The notes below the pieces were generated by a model. That model did no database searches. It saw only the letters and a list, made by a program, of their open reading frames with translations, and was not told the DNA's origin. Of a stretch of 64,000 nucleotides of DNA, positions 32,779 through 46,200 are shown one piece after another. A program made the translations under genes and the position numbers. The DNA comes from Archilochus colubris (taxonomy: Eukaryota; Chordata; Aves; Apodiformes; Trochilidae). Where the stretch lies: NCBI GenBank assembly GCA_023079485.1, contig CM041083.1:153902552-153966551 (forward strand), written 5' to 3'. Positions within the stretch are counted from its first letter, which is position 1, and the number at the start of each line of letters is the position of its first letter.

Positions 32779-34639
32779 AGGGAACTGTTATACGCAGTTT
32801 TAACAAGACAGCATCTTACCAGACTAGAGAGTCTTATGTTTTATCCATACCCAACAAAGAGCAAAGCAGGTATTCAGGAAACTGAGTTATAATGTAACTC
32901 TAGGAGAGTGCTCAGATAATAATTCCATAGTTTAAAATCAAAAGTGAAAACCGTCTCATACTGGTTATGTTGGTGTAAATTCTGCAGTTATCTTTTTGAT
33001 CTATTTTATAGAAATTTGCATTATTAACTACTGAATTAATAATAAGAGGAAGCTACATATACATGATTTAGTAATCTGAGCTCAAGCATCAAGATCTGTT
33101 TCATCCCTACTAAATTTTACGTAATGTTACCAAAATTCACAAATTCTTTTGCAGCACTGCTTTTCTAAAGTTGTCACAGTTTAGCCTCGACCTGTGAGGC
33201 TACCTCTACCTCTGAATCTTTCAAGGAAGATTCAGACTCAGTTCCTTTTTAAAAATAGGACTCTACTGCAAGGTAAAGGTAAATTTCTTCTGTTGAGTCT
33301 TTTCTACATTTATAGTAAAATTAAATGTTCACTGAGGCAAGGATATCATTTTACGATTCTTCTTAATGTTAAAAAAACCCCAAAAAACCAATAACCAAGA
33401 ACAAAAACTAGAAATAATTTGTATATTAATTACAGAGGTAAAGTGAGTTTCTGAATGTCATTAGCGCAGCTGAGACAAAGGATGACTTTTATAATCTAAA
33501 CAGCTATCTGTGCAACAAACTTTTAAACTTAAGTGCCCAACAGTGGTTCCTGTTTTTGCTGATAAGATTGTGTGTTCATGTTCTCTGCCTTGTTTTCTAA
33601 AAGTCACTATGTGTTTGTTCTATCTTAACTTTCAGCAGTTTTGGAAGGCAGATCCTGGGTTTTGTCAGTTTTCTGTATTTTAATTTTATGTATTCTAGCA
33701 GGGATAATTCACAGGGATAGAATAGAGCAGAGAAAGGAGGTTAATTGCTCTTCTTACTGCAACATTGTGGTATTAGCCATTTGCTGATTTTGGGGAGGTT
33801 ATTTTGTCAAACCAGGACCCCTGATGCCACTTTTTTCTTGTAGCTTCCAGGAAATACTGCCAGTAATGATTTTTTTCCAGCCATTTCATGATAGGCTGGT
33901 TCTTGGATGGGACACTGGAGGCCTGGGCCTGGCAGCTGAGTTGACAAATTTTATCTAAATAAAGAACACATTAAGTATACTGCAAAAACTGGTACGAATG
34001 GGCTGGAGACTCTACTGATTTAAAGGAAATTTAAATAATTTCTTTTTTCTGAAGTCTTTTATTCTAGTCTTGATGGCTTTGTAAATGTTTTTGCATGCAA
34101 ACAAAGAAATTGACTGTTTTTCATATCACATGGTACCATGATAGTAGGCAACTATGGGATATATTAAGGCACATATGTTCAGAGGGCGAAATTAAATGAC
34201 TAATTAGAGCAATGTTGTAAGAAAATTATCTCATCCAACAACTGCCACTAACCAAACTGTATGACTTTCAAAGTATCAGCAAGAACATGCCCTTGTAATA
34301 TTCATGTAGCAGTTTTGCAGCTTTTAAGGCAGGATGAAATTACTTCACCCCATTTTATCATACATTGAAAAAATTGCAAATGGTACTTCGAGAAGACTAA
34401 CATCTGAAGGTTTATGAATAAATGACAGATGATTAGCATAAAACCATCACTGTATTGATCACAGTCTACTCTCCTTAATTAAAAAGCAGGCATCAAAGTA
34501 ACTGCAAAAATGTAAAGGCTGTATCTTTACACTAGGAAGTTATCTATATAAGGGTAAGAGAACTAACTGTCTAGACTGATCCTGGACTGATCAAGGACTT
34601 ATAATGGGACTTAGGGGAAAAAAAAAGAGAGTTTACCTT

Positions 34640-34880
34640 CTTTGGAAGAAGGGGAAGGCATCTTGGGATGAGTACAGGGATCTAGTTAGGTCATGTAGAG
34701 AGAAAAAATTAGGAAGGCAAAAGCCCAGCTGGAGCTCAATCTGGCTGCTGCCATAAAGGAGAACAGAAAAAATTTTTATGGATACATCAATAACAAGAAG
34801 AGCCAGGGAGAATCTCATTTCCTTATTGGATGCAGGGGGAAACATTGCAACCAAGAGGAGAAAATGGCTGTTTTGACCTA
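34640..34880 (+). mobile_element. CR1 ORF2 internal fragment (sense)
   Basis: GGCAAAAGCCCAGCTGGAGC and AATCTGGCTG match the antisense of the block seen at 2880-2935 and 17845-17890, followed by the ATAACAAGAAGAGCCAGGGA region. It is a central CR1 ORF2 piece with both ends missing. Confidence 0.85.
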
Positions 34881-35804
34881 ATGACTGTCCCACTGTTCCT
34901 GCTCTTTTGTGCAGATCATAGTTAACCACACTAGCAGAAAGATTTAGAGTAGATAATTTAAACCTTTCTTATTGCAGTTTAATCTTATTGAAAGATCTTT
35001 GGAAGTGCCCTTATTCCATTCTCCAAAATTACAGATCTCTGGCTTTCTATGTTTTAGCTTTAGACTATGAGTTTACATTCTTATGATGGAAAACATCCCT
35101 CACCTTTTATTTTTTCTTTTAAGATATATCTTCCTATATAATATATATATATTCTCAATATAAAAAAATAGATTTTTTTATATGACAAACCCTAAAAAAC
35201 AGTATAACCATGATTATTTTTTGTATTAATACTATCAATTCTTCTTGGCTTTTAAGTTTATTAGTACATGAATATTTATGAAGCTCAACAGGGGTTGAGC
35301 TTTAATCATTATCATTGTACATTATGATTTTTATTAATCATCCCATGATTTTGCAGTGATCAGCTCTTTTCCAGCATTCTTAGCCATTTAATAATAATTA
35401 AAAATTCATTCCTTTGTTCATTAACTATTCTGTATCCTTGCACCACACTTTTTAAGATTAAATTATCACTAACTAAAAATGCCTGTTTCATAATATGTTA
35501 TGTTGAGTTACCAGCACCCACCTAATTTCAGTGACTTACCAAAGACTTTAATGTTTTCATTTTAGAATGCTGAGAGATAGACACCCTCTGTAGAGAGGTT
35601 TGTCTGGCTCTTTACAATTGTTTGTAGCTATTTTGATTAAACAGAAAACTTGAAATTATTTTAGATAACTGAAATGCATAGTGTTTTACAGAGTACATCC
35701 ATGCATATAATACAATTACATAGTTAAACCAGACCTATTTTTTATATCAAACTGTATTGTTCATAGACAACAAACATATTCTATATTCTTCTTGCTCTTG
35801 TTTA
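34881..35804. other. AT-rich noncoding DNA
   Basis: No supported feature. Confidence 0.5.
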
Positions 35805-36780
35805 AGATAGGAGTGACATCTTCTTTCTTCCAGTCCTCAGGAATCTCCTCTGGTTGCTATGATGATTCAAAGGTGACTGAGACTGATCTTGCAATGGCAT
35901 CAGCCAAGTCTGCCAGCATTCAAAGCCTGTAAATTTTTGTCTGTACAGCTTCTGTACATGTTCCTCCTACACTCATGAAAAATCTTCTTTGCTCCAACCT
36001 TTTCCATTGACTTCAGAGGCCTAAGACTCCTGAAGATCAGTCTTACAGTAAAGACCAATGTGAAGAAGGCATTAAGTACCTTGTCCTTTTTCTTCAAGAA
36101 GCACTCAGCCCCGTTCAGCAGATGCGCCACATTTTTCCTCATCTTTCTTTTGCTGCTGATACACCTATCTAAGGTGTCCTTGCCATTCATATCACTTGCC
36201 AGACTCTAAACCAGGTGAGTTTTATTTTTCCTGACTCTGTATCTGGCCACTCACAATGTCTCTTCTCTTCCCGGATCAGTTAATCCTTCATTGACCTCCT
36301 GTATGCTTCCTTTTTATTTTTGAGTTTTGCCAGGAGATCCTTGGTCACTTATGCAAGCCTTCTTCCACCTTTGCTTGACTTCCTGCATGTTAGTATGGAC
36401 CATTCTTGGGCTTGGAGGAAGCAATGTTTGAAAAGTAACCAACTCTCCTGTGCCTTGATGTTTTTGAGGTCAAAATGCCCTGGGATTCTTCCTAGCAGGG
36501 CCCTGAATGGGCTGAAACCTGTTCTCCTGAAGGCTGGGCTTGTGATTCTGCCCTTCCCTATTTTCCTTCCCCTCAGGGATTGTAGTTGCACTTTCTAATA
36601 CTGACTGTAGCACCCTGACCAGTTTCTACTCATTTGCAAGTACGTTGTCCAAAAGAACAAGTTAGCCAATAGGCTCTTTGATCTCCTTTGGCAGATAGTT
36701 GTTACTCATGTACTTGAAAAAACTCAGACTGCTTGTGCTATGCTGTGTTGCCCTTCCAGCAGATAACAAGATGACTAAAA
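35805..36780 (-). mobile_element. Older, divergent CR1 copy (antisense)
   Basis: Recognisable as ORF2 upstream of the RT palm by its order of motifs: GAGTGACATCTTCTTTCTTC (Lys-Lys-rich finger region), AAGACCAATGTGAAGAAGGC, and CCTGGGATTCTTCCTAGCAG. It is more diverged than the 17-kb and 23-kb copies and lacks the 3' end. Broken frames at 35900-36190 and 36349-36591 are remnants. Confidence 0.75.
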
Positions 36781-37948
36781 GCAGAAATACTTACAATCTA
36801 ACCAATTTTTTCAAAGTACATGGGTTAAAAAAATTATTTTATTTGTGAATGAGGGACATTAATTATTTTTTATTAGCATTCTGCTATTTATAATACAATA
36901 TTCTGGCCACAGTCATAGCTGTTATTCTGCAATGATAATTTTTTGCTGGTATTGAAAATAAGCTTGTTGTAGCCTTTGCACTTGAAGTTTTCTGATATTT
37001 TTCCATTCCAACATACTCCCTCATTATTAATGCCTAACTCTGTAGGTGCAAATGATCTCATATTCAATGGTCCTTGTGTGAATTTCTGTGCCTTTTGTCT
37101 ATGACTATAAAGTAGGTAATGATAAAAATATTAACTAATGACTCAGACAGAAAAATAATTCATATAGATGCATATGGGATAACATTAAATTTTCAAATTG
37201 ACTTCATAAATTTAGATAATACTCCAAAATGGTCAAATCATTGGTCTAATCCTGTTGATGTAGTTTTCTTTGTAACTTCTTCTCTGATTCTAATTTATAA
37301 CAGCAAGGATTTCACCTAGCAATATACTTAGTCTAGACATGTAATTTCATGAAGTTTTTCCTACCTTCCATTAAAGTCTATCTGCCAGTCAGTTCCCATT
37401 ATCCTAGCACTTATGTTTGCAGTGGAAGATGTTGCTGTCATTTCTTTATATGTCTTCTATAGTTAAACTATGTGAAAATCAGAACTTTTAAATGGAAAGA
37501 GAATTTAAGAAAGGGTTTGACTCTGATAAAGAGCACTGACAGACATTGTATTAGCAGCAATATACTGACTTCTATTTTTACCTCTAAGGAAATGATACCT
37601 TACTTTGACAGCTCAGGCTCTGTTCTAGGAATAGATGACATCACTGTCTTTGTAATTAGTTGACATTTTTCACTAGATGCCTGAGGAAGTACTAAGCATT
37701 TGTTAAGCAAAAAAGAAAATTAAGACAAGTTTTAATTAAAGCTAATTAACACTATTCATGACCGCTAAAATTTGACTGTGGCAATTATTGTTTGTATTGA
37801 CAGATACTTTTTGGTCAGACACACAAATATCTGGTACCATTTGAGGTATTTAGGAATACTTCGTGTGTTTTCAGCTATGACTGAGGAACTTTGGATTTTC
37901 AATACTTCTTTTGGATGTAGTGGAGTTAAATCCATTTGGTGTTCAGTC
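36781..37948. other. AT-rich noncoding DNA
   Basis: No supported feature. Confidence 0.5.
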
Positions 37949-38905
37949 ACTAGCAGTGTTCCCCAGTTTCAGTACCAGTCTTGCTTAATATCTTTATCAA
38001 TGATCTGGATGATGGAATTGAGTGAACCCTTAGTAAGTTTGTAGATGATGCTAAGCTGTATGGGAATGTTGGCCTCCTTGAGGGCATGAAGGCTCCACAG
38101 GGGGACCTGGACAGGTGGGATTGATGGGCCAAGGTCAAATTCTATGAGGCTGAACAAGGCCAAGTGCTGAGTCCTGCACTCCAAGTTACAACAACCCCAA
38201 GCAACACTACAGGCTTGGGGAAGAATGGTTTGAAAGCTGTCTAGCAGAAAACAACCTGGGGGATACTGGCTGAGCAGTGTCCCTAGGTGGCCAAGAAGGC
38301 AAACAGCATCCTGGCCTGCATTGGAAACAGTGCAGTCAGCAGGATGAGGGAGGTGATTGTCCCACTGTACTTGGTGCTTGTGAGGCTGCACCTTAAATAC
38401 TGTGTTCAGTTTTGTACCCCTCAGTACAAGAGGGACATTTTGTTGCTGTAGCATATTCATAGAAGAGCAACAAAGCTGCTGAGGGGTCTGGAGAACAAGT
38501 CTTACAAGAAGCAGCTGATAGAACTGGGATTGTTTATCTTGGAGAAAAGGAGGCTGAGGGGATAGCTTATTGTTCTCTACAACTACCTTAAAGGATGCTG
38601 CAATGAGGTTGGGGTTGATCTTTTCTCCCACATAACCAGTGATAGTATGAGAGGAAATGGTCTGAAGCTGCAACAGGGGAGCTTTAGACTAGATATTAGA
38701 AATTATTTATTTATTGAAAGGGTGGTCAGGCATTGGAACAAGCTCGACAGGGAAGTAGTGGAATCGCCATACCTACAGCTGTTAAAAATATGTGTGGATG
38801 TAGCATTTAAGGACATGGTTTATTTGCCATGGTGCTATTGGGTTAATGGTTGGACTTGATGATGTTAGAGGCCTTTTCCAACCTTAATGATTCTGTGATT
38901 CGACT
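37949..38905 (+). mobile_element. CR1 LINE, RT palm to 3' end (sense)
   Basis: Starts at the RT palm; the FINDLDDGIE-type segment is followed by the catalytic motif changed to VDDA. It runs through GGAGAAAAGGAGGCTGAGGG and TTAGACTAGATATTAG to the 3' end GGCCTTTTCCAACCTTAATG and ATTCTGTGATT. The 3' end is complete and it is 5'-truncated. The reverse-strand 234-codon frame at 37969-38673 is a shadow. Confidence 0.93.
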
Positions 38906-41900
38906 AATCCTGCACAGGGGTCTTCAGGTACATTTAAGTGAACAGTTTAAATGAACAGCTTAATCCCCTTTGCATATAAAGATCTGTAAGTACAATCAGA
39001 GAAAAAATATATTATAAAAGCAAAATTTAAAAATATTGCTTAGTATATAAGTATACCCATTAATCAAGCCAGTCTCTTCAAAGATATAATCTATTTATTT
39101 TGGGGTATATGCTAAGATATTAAGTATCACTTTATAGATAATTTCTACTTCAGATAAGGTATATTTTTACATACATATTTAGGCTGCAAACACACAAACA
39201 TATACACAATCAACAAATTAAAAAAAAATGAGAGGAGGCATTGTTTCTTTATAGAAAGTAACAAAGCAGGGAGACTCCAGGGATAATATAAAATTAAGAT
39301 GAAGGATAGTACTGTGGTAAAACTGTATAGGAATAAGCTTTAAAAAAAACACTGTCATGATTTTCTTTGGGTTTTGTTATACAGTGTGAATTTATTTTTT
39401 ATTTTTTTTTAATTTCAGCAAGTTTTCTCAAAACTCACTCTCAGTTCTAATGACAATGCTAAATAATTTTTGACCTTGGGTATTCAAATATCTAATTTCT
39501 GCTAAAATCAATAGAGGTCATGTTCCCATATCTCCAATGTACCTACATATTTGAGGAATGTATATGGGAGCTGAAGCTCAGAGGCTACAGTGGGGATAAT
39601 AGTACAATTTTATCTCAGAGGCAGAAGAGATATTAATCTTTATGAAGCACATAGGTGCTAAAGTGAGAGTAATAAAGGTCAATAGGGAAAATAATTGTTC
39701 TGTCTTTAAGCAGAATTTGAATAATGTACAGTAAATAATAATGCCTGGAACCAGCTATAAAATACTGAAAATATGATAGCTTCTCATTAAACAATCATAA
39801 TCCAGTCTGCATATGAATAAGAACATCTTCTGTTGGGAAGGGATAAATATTGGTGTGTTCTAAATGTTGGTGTTTTTTAACACTTCAAGGTGTGAATGTC
39901 GTAAGTGCAGTTCTTTTTTTAGTAAAAGCTTTCTCTGTCTTTGTGTTACATACACACACAAGTGGTTCTCAGGATCTTGGATTACTATCATAGGATAGTA
40001 ATCCTATAAGAAAAAACTCCTACTTTAGAAGCTGCATGCTAGAGGCACAAAATTAACAGGATACTTGAAATATGAAAGGGTATCTTCCTGCTATGTGTAT
40101 CTTGATTCTTCTTTTTTTGTCCTTTCCTGTTAAGAAATAAGTAATTTAACAGGCATTCTAAACCAAAACATAATATTATAAATTGTGTAAAACAGGTTTT
40201 TTGGTTCACATTCAGAGGGGCACTGAATCATCCTTTAATATATTAACTTATGTGGTTTTCAGAATCTGAACCTTAAATTTTAAAACTGAAGTGGTTAAAC
40301 CATAGCTTATCAAGATGTAGGGTTTTATCTGCAGAACAGTATTTATTTTTATAGAAAAGCATTTAAAAATAAAGTGCCTAAACTTTAAGAAAAATAATTT
40401 TCCCCAAGTATGAATTGAAAGCAGAACAACAAAAAAAAACCCATACAGATCAGACAAGAGCAAAAGAGAATATATAGAGGGTCAGCTAAGTACTTTCTGA
40501 TCATTTTTACAAAAAACCTCAACAGATTTGGGGTAGAATTCTAAACAATATTTGTAAATAAATATAACATATATAATGCAGATATACTAAAAAAAATATT
40601 TTTAAAAAACCAAGCCTTTCTACCCAGCAGTTCCACTATTATGAAGTTAATGACAGAATCCTTACCAATAGCTCCTTTTATTTTAATTTCTCATCCTAAA
40701 ATTGTATAAGCAGCAAAGTTTCATATTGTGCCTTCAAGAATTTGGTTTTGAGTAAGTGTTCAGGAACATAATTATAAATTTGGGGACTGGGGTGCTTTTA
40801 CTGTTTTCATGTTTAAATATTAAAAAAAAGAGAACCTGTGCACAGAGAAGAAAGAGAAGCAGTGGAAACATGTTAAATTTATTAGACTGTCTTGCCTGAT
40901 TTCTTTTTCTTTTTAATGTGCTGCAGGAACTCTTGTTGCAATGTTATATCTTGTCATACTTTATTAGCCTGAGTTTTGCAATTCTGTTTTCTTTTCTTTA
41001 AAGTTGTCATCAGTTAATATATTTATTTTCAGAACTTCATTAAATTTTTCCAGGCTGGGGAAAGTATCAGCTTTGTGTTTCAAAGATACTGGTTAAAAAA
41101 AAAGAAAAAATTGACTTTCAAAAACTTAATTTCCTACAAAAGAATTATTTATTAAGACTCAAAAAATTAATTTTTAAGTCATAAATCTGGCTGTCATTAT
41201 GTATAGTCTGTAGTAATAATGTCTGTGGTTTTACCATTTGTCAACTAAATTATAGTTGCACTTTTCAGGGTCAGACTTCTCCCTGACCCATACGTTTCAA
41301 AAAGCAGTGTTCATTGTACTACATTTAAAGATGTTCAAATATATTTTTATGTATTCTGCATGGCATTATTATCTTTGATAATTCATTACAGTACTTTTTA
41401 AATCAATATTTTCCATTTTTTTCTAGTGCTTTGCATTATCTATAGACCTTCCAGCCCAAATATAATTCAGATTGTCAGTTCTGTTTTTCAAGAACCATGG
41501 CACTGGATGAGTTGAATTAAATGATGTTCCTATCCCTAAATACGATTCCATCAACAGAAATATTAAAATACTGTTAGTTGTTTTCCTTAGTCCTAGACCC
41601 TACAGCTAGAGTATACCTGTGGAATCAATAAGGTGGTAGTTTCAAAAAATTACTGTTAAATAAGTGTGTATAAAATATTTAATAGACCTTAAAATCAAAG
41701 AACAAGACTAACTACATTATAAGAAAAATACTGACTATAAGAAAAGGTTTTTATTTTTTCCCCTGCTGCTGTTGTGAAGTCCTAATCAATTAAAATAAAG
41801 TAGATGAAATACTAGTGGATGTGGTTCATTATAAATCTGAAATGGTTGTCCTTTGAATCTGCACATATAAGAAATCAAGAAAGGTCATTCAGTCAATGAC

Positions 41901-42242
41901 TAATTAAAGTGTTCTCTCAAAAGTGAAATAGCTAGATTTCCATGTTGTTTCCACAGTTTCTAATATTTCTTTTGGTTAAATCATTTAGAAACTGGCATTA
42001 TTGATTCCCAAGAATGCACACTTCAACTTAAGTGTTTATTTTATCAAAAGAAATAGAACTATAGAGAATTAAGAGAAAAATCTGCTTCTACTTTAAAATA
42101 TGCATTTGAAGAAAAGGCTACAGTAACTGTTAGCAAAATTACCATTAGTGCTAAAACTGTCTGAAACATTCATACAGCAGTGAAAGATCCTGCAGCTTGC
42201 TTAATACTAATTCCCCATGCAGAGGGATCTAAACCCATGACA
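38906..42242. other. AT-rich noncoding DNA
   Basis: No supported feature over 3.3 kb. Confidence 0.5.
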
Positions 42243-42310
42243 GAGGGCTTGGAACTATATGATCTTTAATGTCCCTTCCAAGTCAAACCATTTTTGTTTT
42301 TATGATTCTT
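42243..42310 (+). mobile_element. CR1 3'-terminal fragment (sense)
   Basis: GAGGGCTTGGAACTATATGA, then TTTAATGTCCCTTCCAA and the terminal TTATGATTCTT. A very short CR1 end. Confidence 0.75.
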
Positions 42311-42422
42311 AGTTCATGCTGCAGAACCACAGGATACTTATACAGACCAAGTGCCTGTATGAGAAACTGGAATTAAATACACTTTTTGAACCTATTCATG
42401 GAATGGTTCTTCAACACCAGTA

Positions 42423-42490
42423 ATTAGTTTATCTCTTTGTCAAAATTAGTCAAATTAGTTTACCTCTTTGCCATTAGTTTATGTCTTTGT
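42423..42490. repeat. Three degenerate copies of an ~18-bp unit
   Basis: ATTAGTTTATCTCTTTG (42423), ATTAGTTTACCTCTTTG (42454) and ATTAGTTTATGTCTTTG (42473), spaced 31 and 19 bp. A small local minisatellite. Confidence 0.8.
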
Positions 42491-42654
42491 AAAAAAAATT
42501 AAAAAAATAAAAAAATTGCAAAACAAAAAAATACAAACAAATATTTGAAGCATGGGTAAGGTAAAAAGGGCCAAACTTTCAATTCTTAAAGGTTCTGGGG
42601 GGTTTTGGCCAAAAAATTATACACATATATTTACTTTATAGATCACAAATAAAA

Positions 42655-43230
42655 TTAAGAGAAAGTCTGGACCTGTGGTGGTACAGACCACCTCCCTCTC
42701 AAGGCTGCATTGCAATGTCAGCATCACCCAACATTGTTCTTGCTTAAGTTACATATGCAATGGGCCCAGTATTGCTCTTGTTTAAATTGCAAGTGCAGTG
42801 AACTGGGACAGTCCGGAATTTTCTGACCTTGCCTATTGGAGCAGTGAGTTGAGACAACCTGGTACCTTCTTGTTTTGGTGCAAGTACAGTGAGCTGGTGA
42901 TCAGGCACTCCCTAATCATAACTAGAACCCATGTTGCCAGGTAAAGATACCCAAGATACCTTCTGCCTGGATCACAAACCCCACTCTAAAAATTGACATC
43001 ACCTGACAAGAATTGTGGCCACAGTAAGAAAATACTGACCAAAATCAATCATCTTGCAAAACTGTAAATACTGATCCTTAGAGAGGTCCTTTAGAGCTCT
43101 ATGGAACCACAACAGACTGCTGCTCCATATTTTGCAATGTAAGATTGACAATGATGAAGGAAAAGACTGAGTAAATCACTATAATTTGATCTCACAACAT
43201 TCAAAGATCATTGGGTACCAAAACTGACTA
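42655..43230. other. Unclassified GC-richer block, possible old mobile element
   Basis: Composition differs from the flanks. A motif of the form TTGYTCTTGYTTAARTT...GCAATG/GCAGTG recurs three times, at about 42737, 42775 and 42868. A hairpin GGTGGT-ACAG-ACCACC lies at 42677-42692. I do not recognise the family; it could be a decayed ERV internal segment or an old LTR. Confidence 0.35.
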
Positions 43231-46200
43231 TCATCTCCAAAGAAAGAAACATCTCAGTAATAGGTTAACCTCTATATCATATGTGCATGTATGCAATTTG
43301 ATTTAGTTAAATCTTAATTAAATAGTTGTCCAATTATATATATAAAAAAAAAGTTATTAAGTGTTTCTAGAAAATTATATAATCTTATGATTTGTAATGA
43401 CAGCATTAATGAATCTCAAATTTCTGCTGTTCCAATTGCTGTTCTTTCCACATAGCATGTGGTAGAGTGAACTTTGGTCTCAAACTCTGTTGTATTTATT
43501 TTACAAATTTATATTAAAATAACTTTTTCTATCTTTGGTGGTGATTCTTTAAGCAATCTTTAGACCTTCCACTTGTAGCCATGACCACACATTATTTCAA
43601 TGGTAATTGCTTTTTTTAAGAATATTTTTTCTATTTCTTTTATTTTATGATTAAATGTAGCAGATAATGCAACATCCTATCTTTCAAAATAACGATCAAC
43701 TAACAGCTTTCTCTGTACTTCATTGATAACATGTAATTCTTAGAGGAGGAACTCAAATGGTGTGAAAGCTCTTCTGTATGCTCTCAATGAGAAGCTGGCC
43801 ACTTTATTAGATAGCTTGTGGCTGCAAAATATCATTTGTGATCCAGTCAAACCATTTCAGACATCCAGATGTGAGTGAACTGAAGTAAATATAAAGAATT
43901 GTTGCTATACTGTTCAGTTATATACTTAGTTATTACAGCAGCAAGTTCAAAGAGACATCTCAGCATTGTAAAAAAAAAAACCTGCAAACATTTTTCTTAC
44001 TCCTACAGCATATCTACAAAAGCTGAATAATTTATAAGTATTGAATTGCTTATGTTTATTTGTACACTACTTGCACAAATTCAAAGCACTGTCCTTCATA
44101 ATACTGGAAAAAGATTGTAAAAAAAAATCTTTTCCTATGAGAAAAACATAAGCTGTTTGTTTACTAAAATGTCAGCTACCTAAATCCAAGTGGACTTTAA
44201 CAGTGTCCTTCATTCTATACTGCAATTGTACCTGTCAGTTAGATAATACTAGCTTTCTGTTTGAAAGAATTTCTTCGTAATATCTTCAGGGCATGAAAGT
44301 TGTCCTCAGATGTCTTTTATAAACAAACCTCTGTTGTACTCTGCTGTAAAATAGACTTTATGAAACGAGATTTCATTTTACAGCAGTATTTTTTACTGTG
44401 ATCTATTATTAACCTGTAACTAAGCAGCTGAGAATTCCTTCCTTTCTGTTAAAAAATCTTCAAAACAGGGTGATTGTAAAGAAATGCACATTGGGAGTGT
44501 TATTTGCTCAAAGTGAAATCTAAGCTTATGAAAAATATTAACTGGGACAGTTGGCCTAAGCAAGATCTATGACAAACACTGTTCTAACCTTTTAAGAGTG
44601 TGTGCATATTCTTATGTTCCTGTGCTGGGCAACATTACCCATGAATGTTTATCAGTGGCAGCTGATGACAAACAAGTTTGCATTTTCAAATATACATTAT
44701 TAAAGTGGGACACATCTTTGAAGATTTAGCTTGTTTTAGTTGGATTGAGGATAGTAGGTTTTCTCTTAGGAGCAAATGAAGGTTTTTCAAACACAGTAAA
44801 AGCCCATGGATTATTTCTAGAAGTTGAATAAAATTAAAAATAAAAAAAATAAAAAGCAAAAAGAAAAGCAAGTTGCTTTTTAAAAAAAAAATCTTGTTTT
44901 TACAGGTTAAAAGTGATGGAACACAAGTGTCAGGGGCCTGAATAGGGAAGGAAGTGCTCTCTTGCACTGACTCAAATGCAAGAGAGACTTCATGTGGGAT
45001 AATGCTTCAGAAGAGGACACAGTATCTTCAGAAATCTTGCTTTATGATGAAGGATACCTAAATTGTAACATGATAAGGCTGAGTTCCCACTTGGGACATA
45101 TTTCACCTTTTCTGCTTAAAATCAGATTCTGTTTATAACCATTAAGCACACCATTTAAAGACTGGAGCAGGGAAAGTATCAGTAAAACATGTGGCTCTTT
45201 TGTTTGTGGATTTCAAAAGATTGATAGAGGTGCTCATACTCTGTGCAGCATTCTATCCTGGTTTATACTGGAGTGTCATTTGTCATCCCACCATGTACAG
45301 ATTAACTAGAAGTTCCAGTGTGCCACTTCAGACTTTGGCAGTTTACTGGGAAACCAGTTTAACAGACTGGAGGATGGTCAGTACATTGCTCTGGACATAG
45401 TATACATTGTACACACAAGCTGGGGAGATATCAAGGAGTTTCTAATACAGTTTACATAGAACTGCACAAACTGCTAGGTCTTGAGGTACATAGGACTATT
45501 GAGTTAAATTCATTAAAAAGTCCTCAGTATTCATCTGATGGCCAAAAGGGCAGGCATCTGTGTGTTACATAATCAAACCCTACAGCAAAGGGTGACAGAA
45601 AAAAATTAGACTTTCACAAAATTAGCTTTCAGAAAAACAGAAAAAAAGCGAAAAATATTATTATAAATAATTGTATAAACAAAGAAACTATTTTTAAATA
45701 TTTTCCTTCTATTTTTAATAATGTACAGTTATTTAAAAACAGAGGACAGAGGACAGGCTGTAATTTAGTAAATACAGTGGTTCAGTTTTCCTGTACCACT
45801 TAAAATGTATCTATGAGTGAAAAATGAGACCCTTGGGATATTAAAATACTGTACTGTAAATAAACTTGCACTTATGCACTTAGTTTCTGATTTTGATACC
45901 ATGCATGAGATTAGTAAAAAAGAAGTATAATATCAGCACCAATAGTAAAACTTGATATTTAAAAAAAAATGTGATACTTGATGTAGTACTTATAGCCATT
46001 AGCAAAAAGTATCCTTTCACATGAAAAACTTTAAATGCAGAGCTATTTATTTATGATATTGATCCAAATGACAATGGCTTAAAATTGCTTTGTTCCAGGA
46101 TGCAATGTGAGAAACGTAGGATCAATAATTTTTTGACCCTGGATTTATTCATAGTGCACCTTAATTCTTTAATTCACTCAAGTTACCTGTGAATTACAAA

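Larger units (their letters stand above)
26856..34639. other. 7.8-kb TE-poor, AT-rich noncoding stretch
   Basis: This is the longest stretch without a recognisable mobile element. It holds a TAGA microsatellite (28387), a T-tract (32758) and small hairpins, for example TCTGAATCT / AGATTCAGA at 33211-33236. There is no coding signal. If conserved noncoding elements exist in this window, this interval is one place to look, but I see no direct evidence. Confidence 0.4.

Noticed and set aside
32758..32800. T-tract followed by AGGG as a splice acceptor
   Set aside because: No open frame, donor or coding-like composition follows.
33211..33236. TCTGAATCT / AGATTCAGA hairpin as a microRNA
   Set aside because: The stem is only 9 bp with an 8-nt loop, far too short for a precursor and without flanking pairing.
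33806..33960. AACCAGGAC resembling the terminus of the 16370 LTR
   Set aside because: The partner arm TCCTGG and any further LTR homology are absent; the match is too short.
37969..38673. 234-codon minus-strand frame as a protein gene
   Set aside because: It is the antisense shadow of a plus-strand CR1 whose RT motif and 3' end are visible.
45191..45400. 69-codon frame beginning with a CR1-like VDFKR block
   Set aside because: Surrounding motifs of CR1 RT are missing in the expected order, so I do not call a CR1 copy here.
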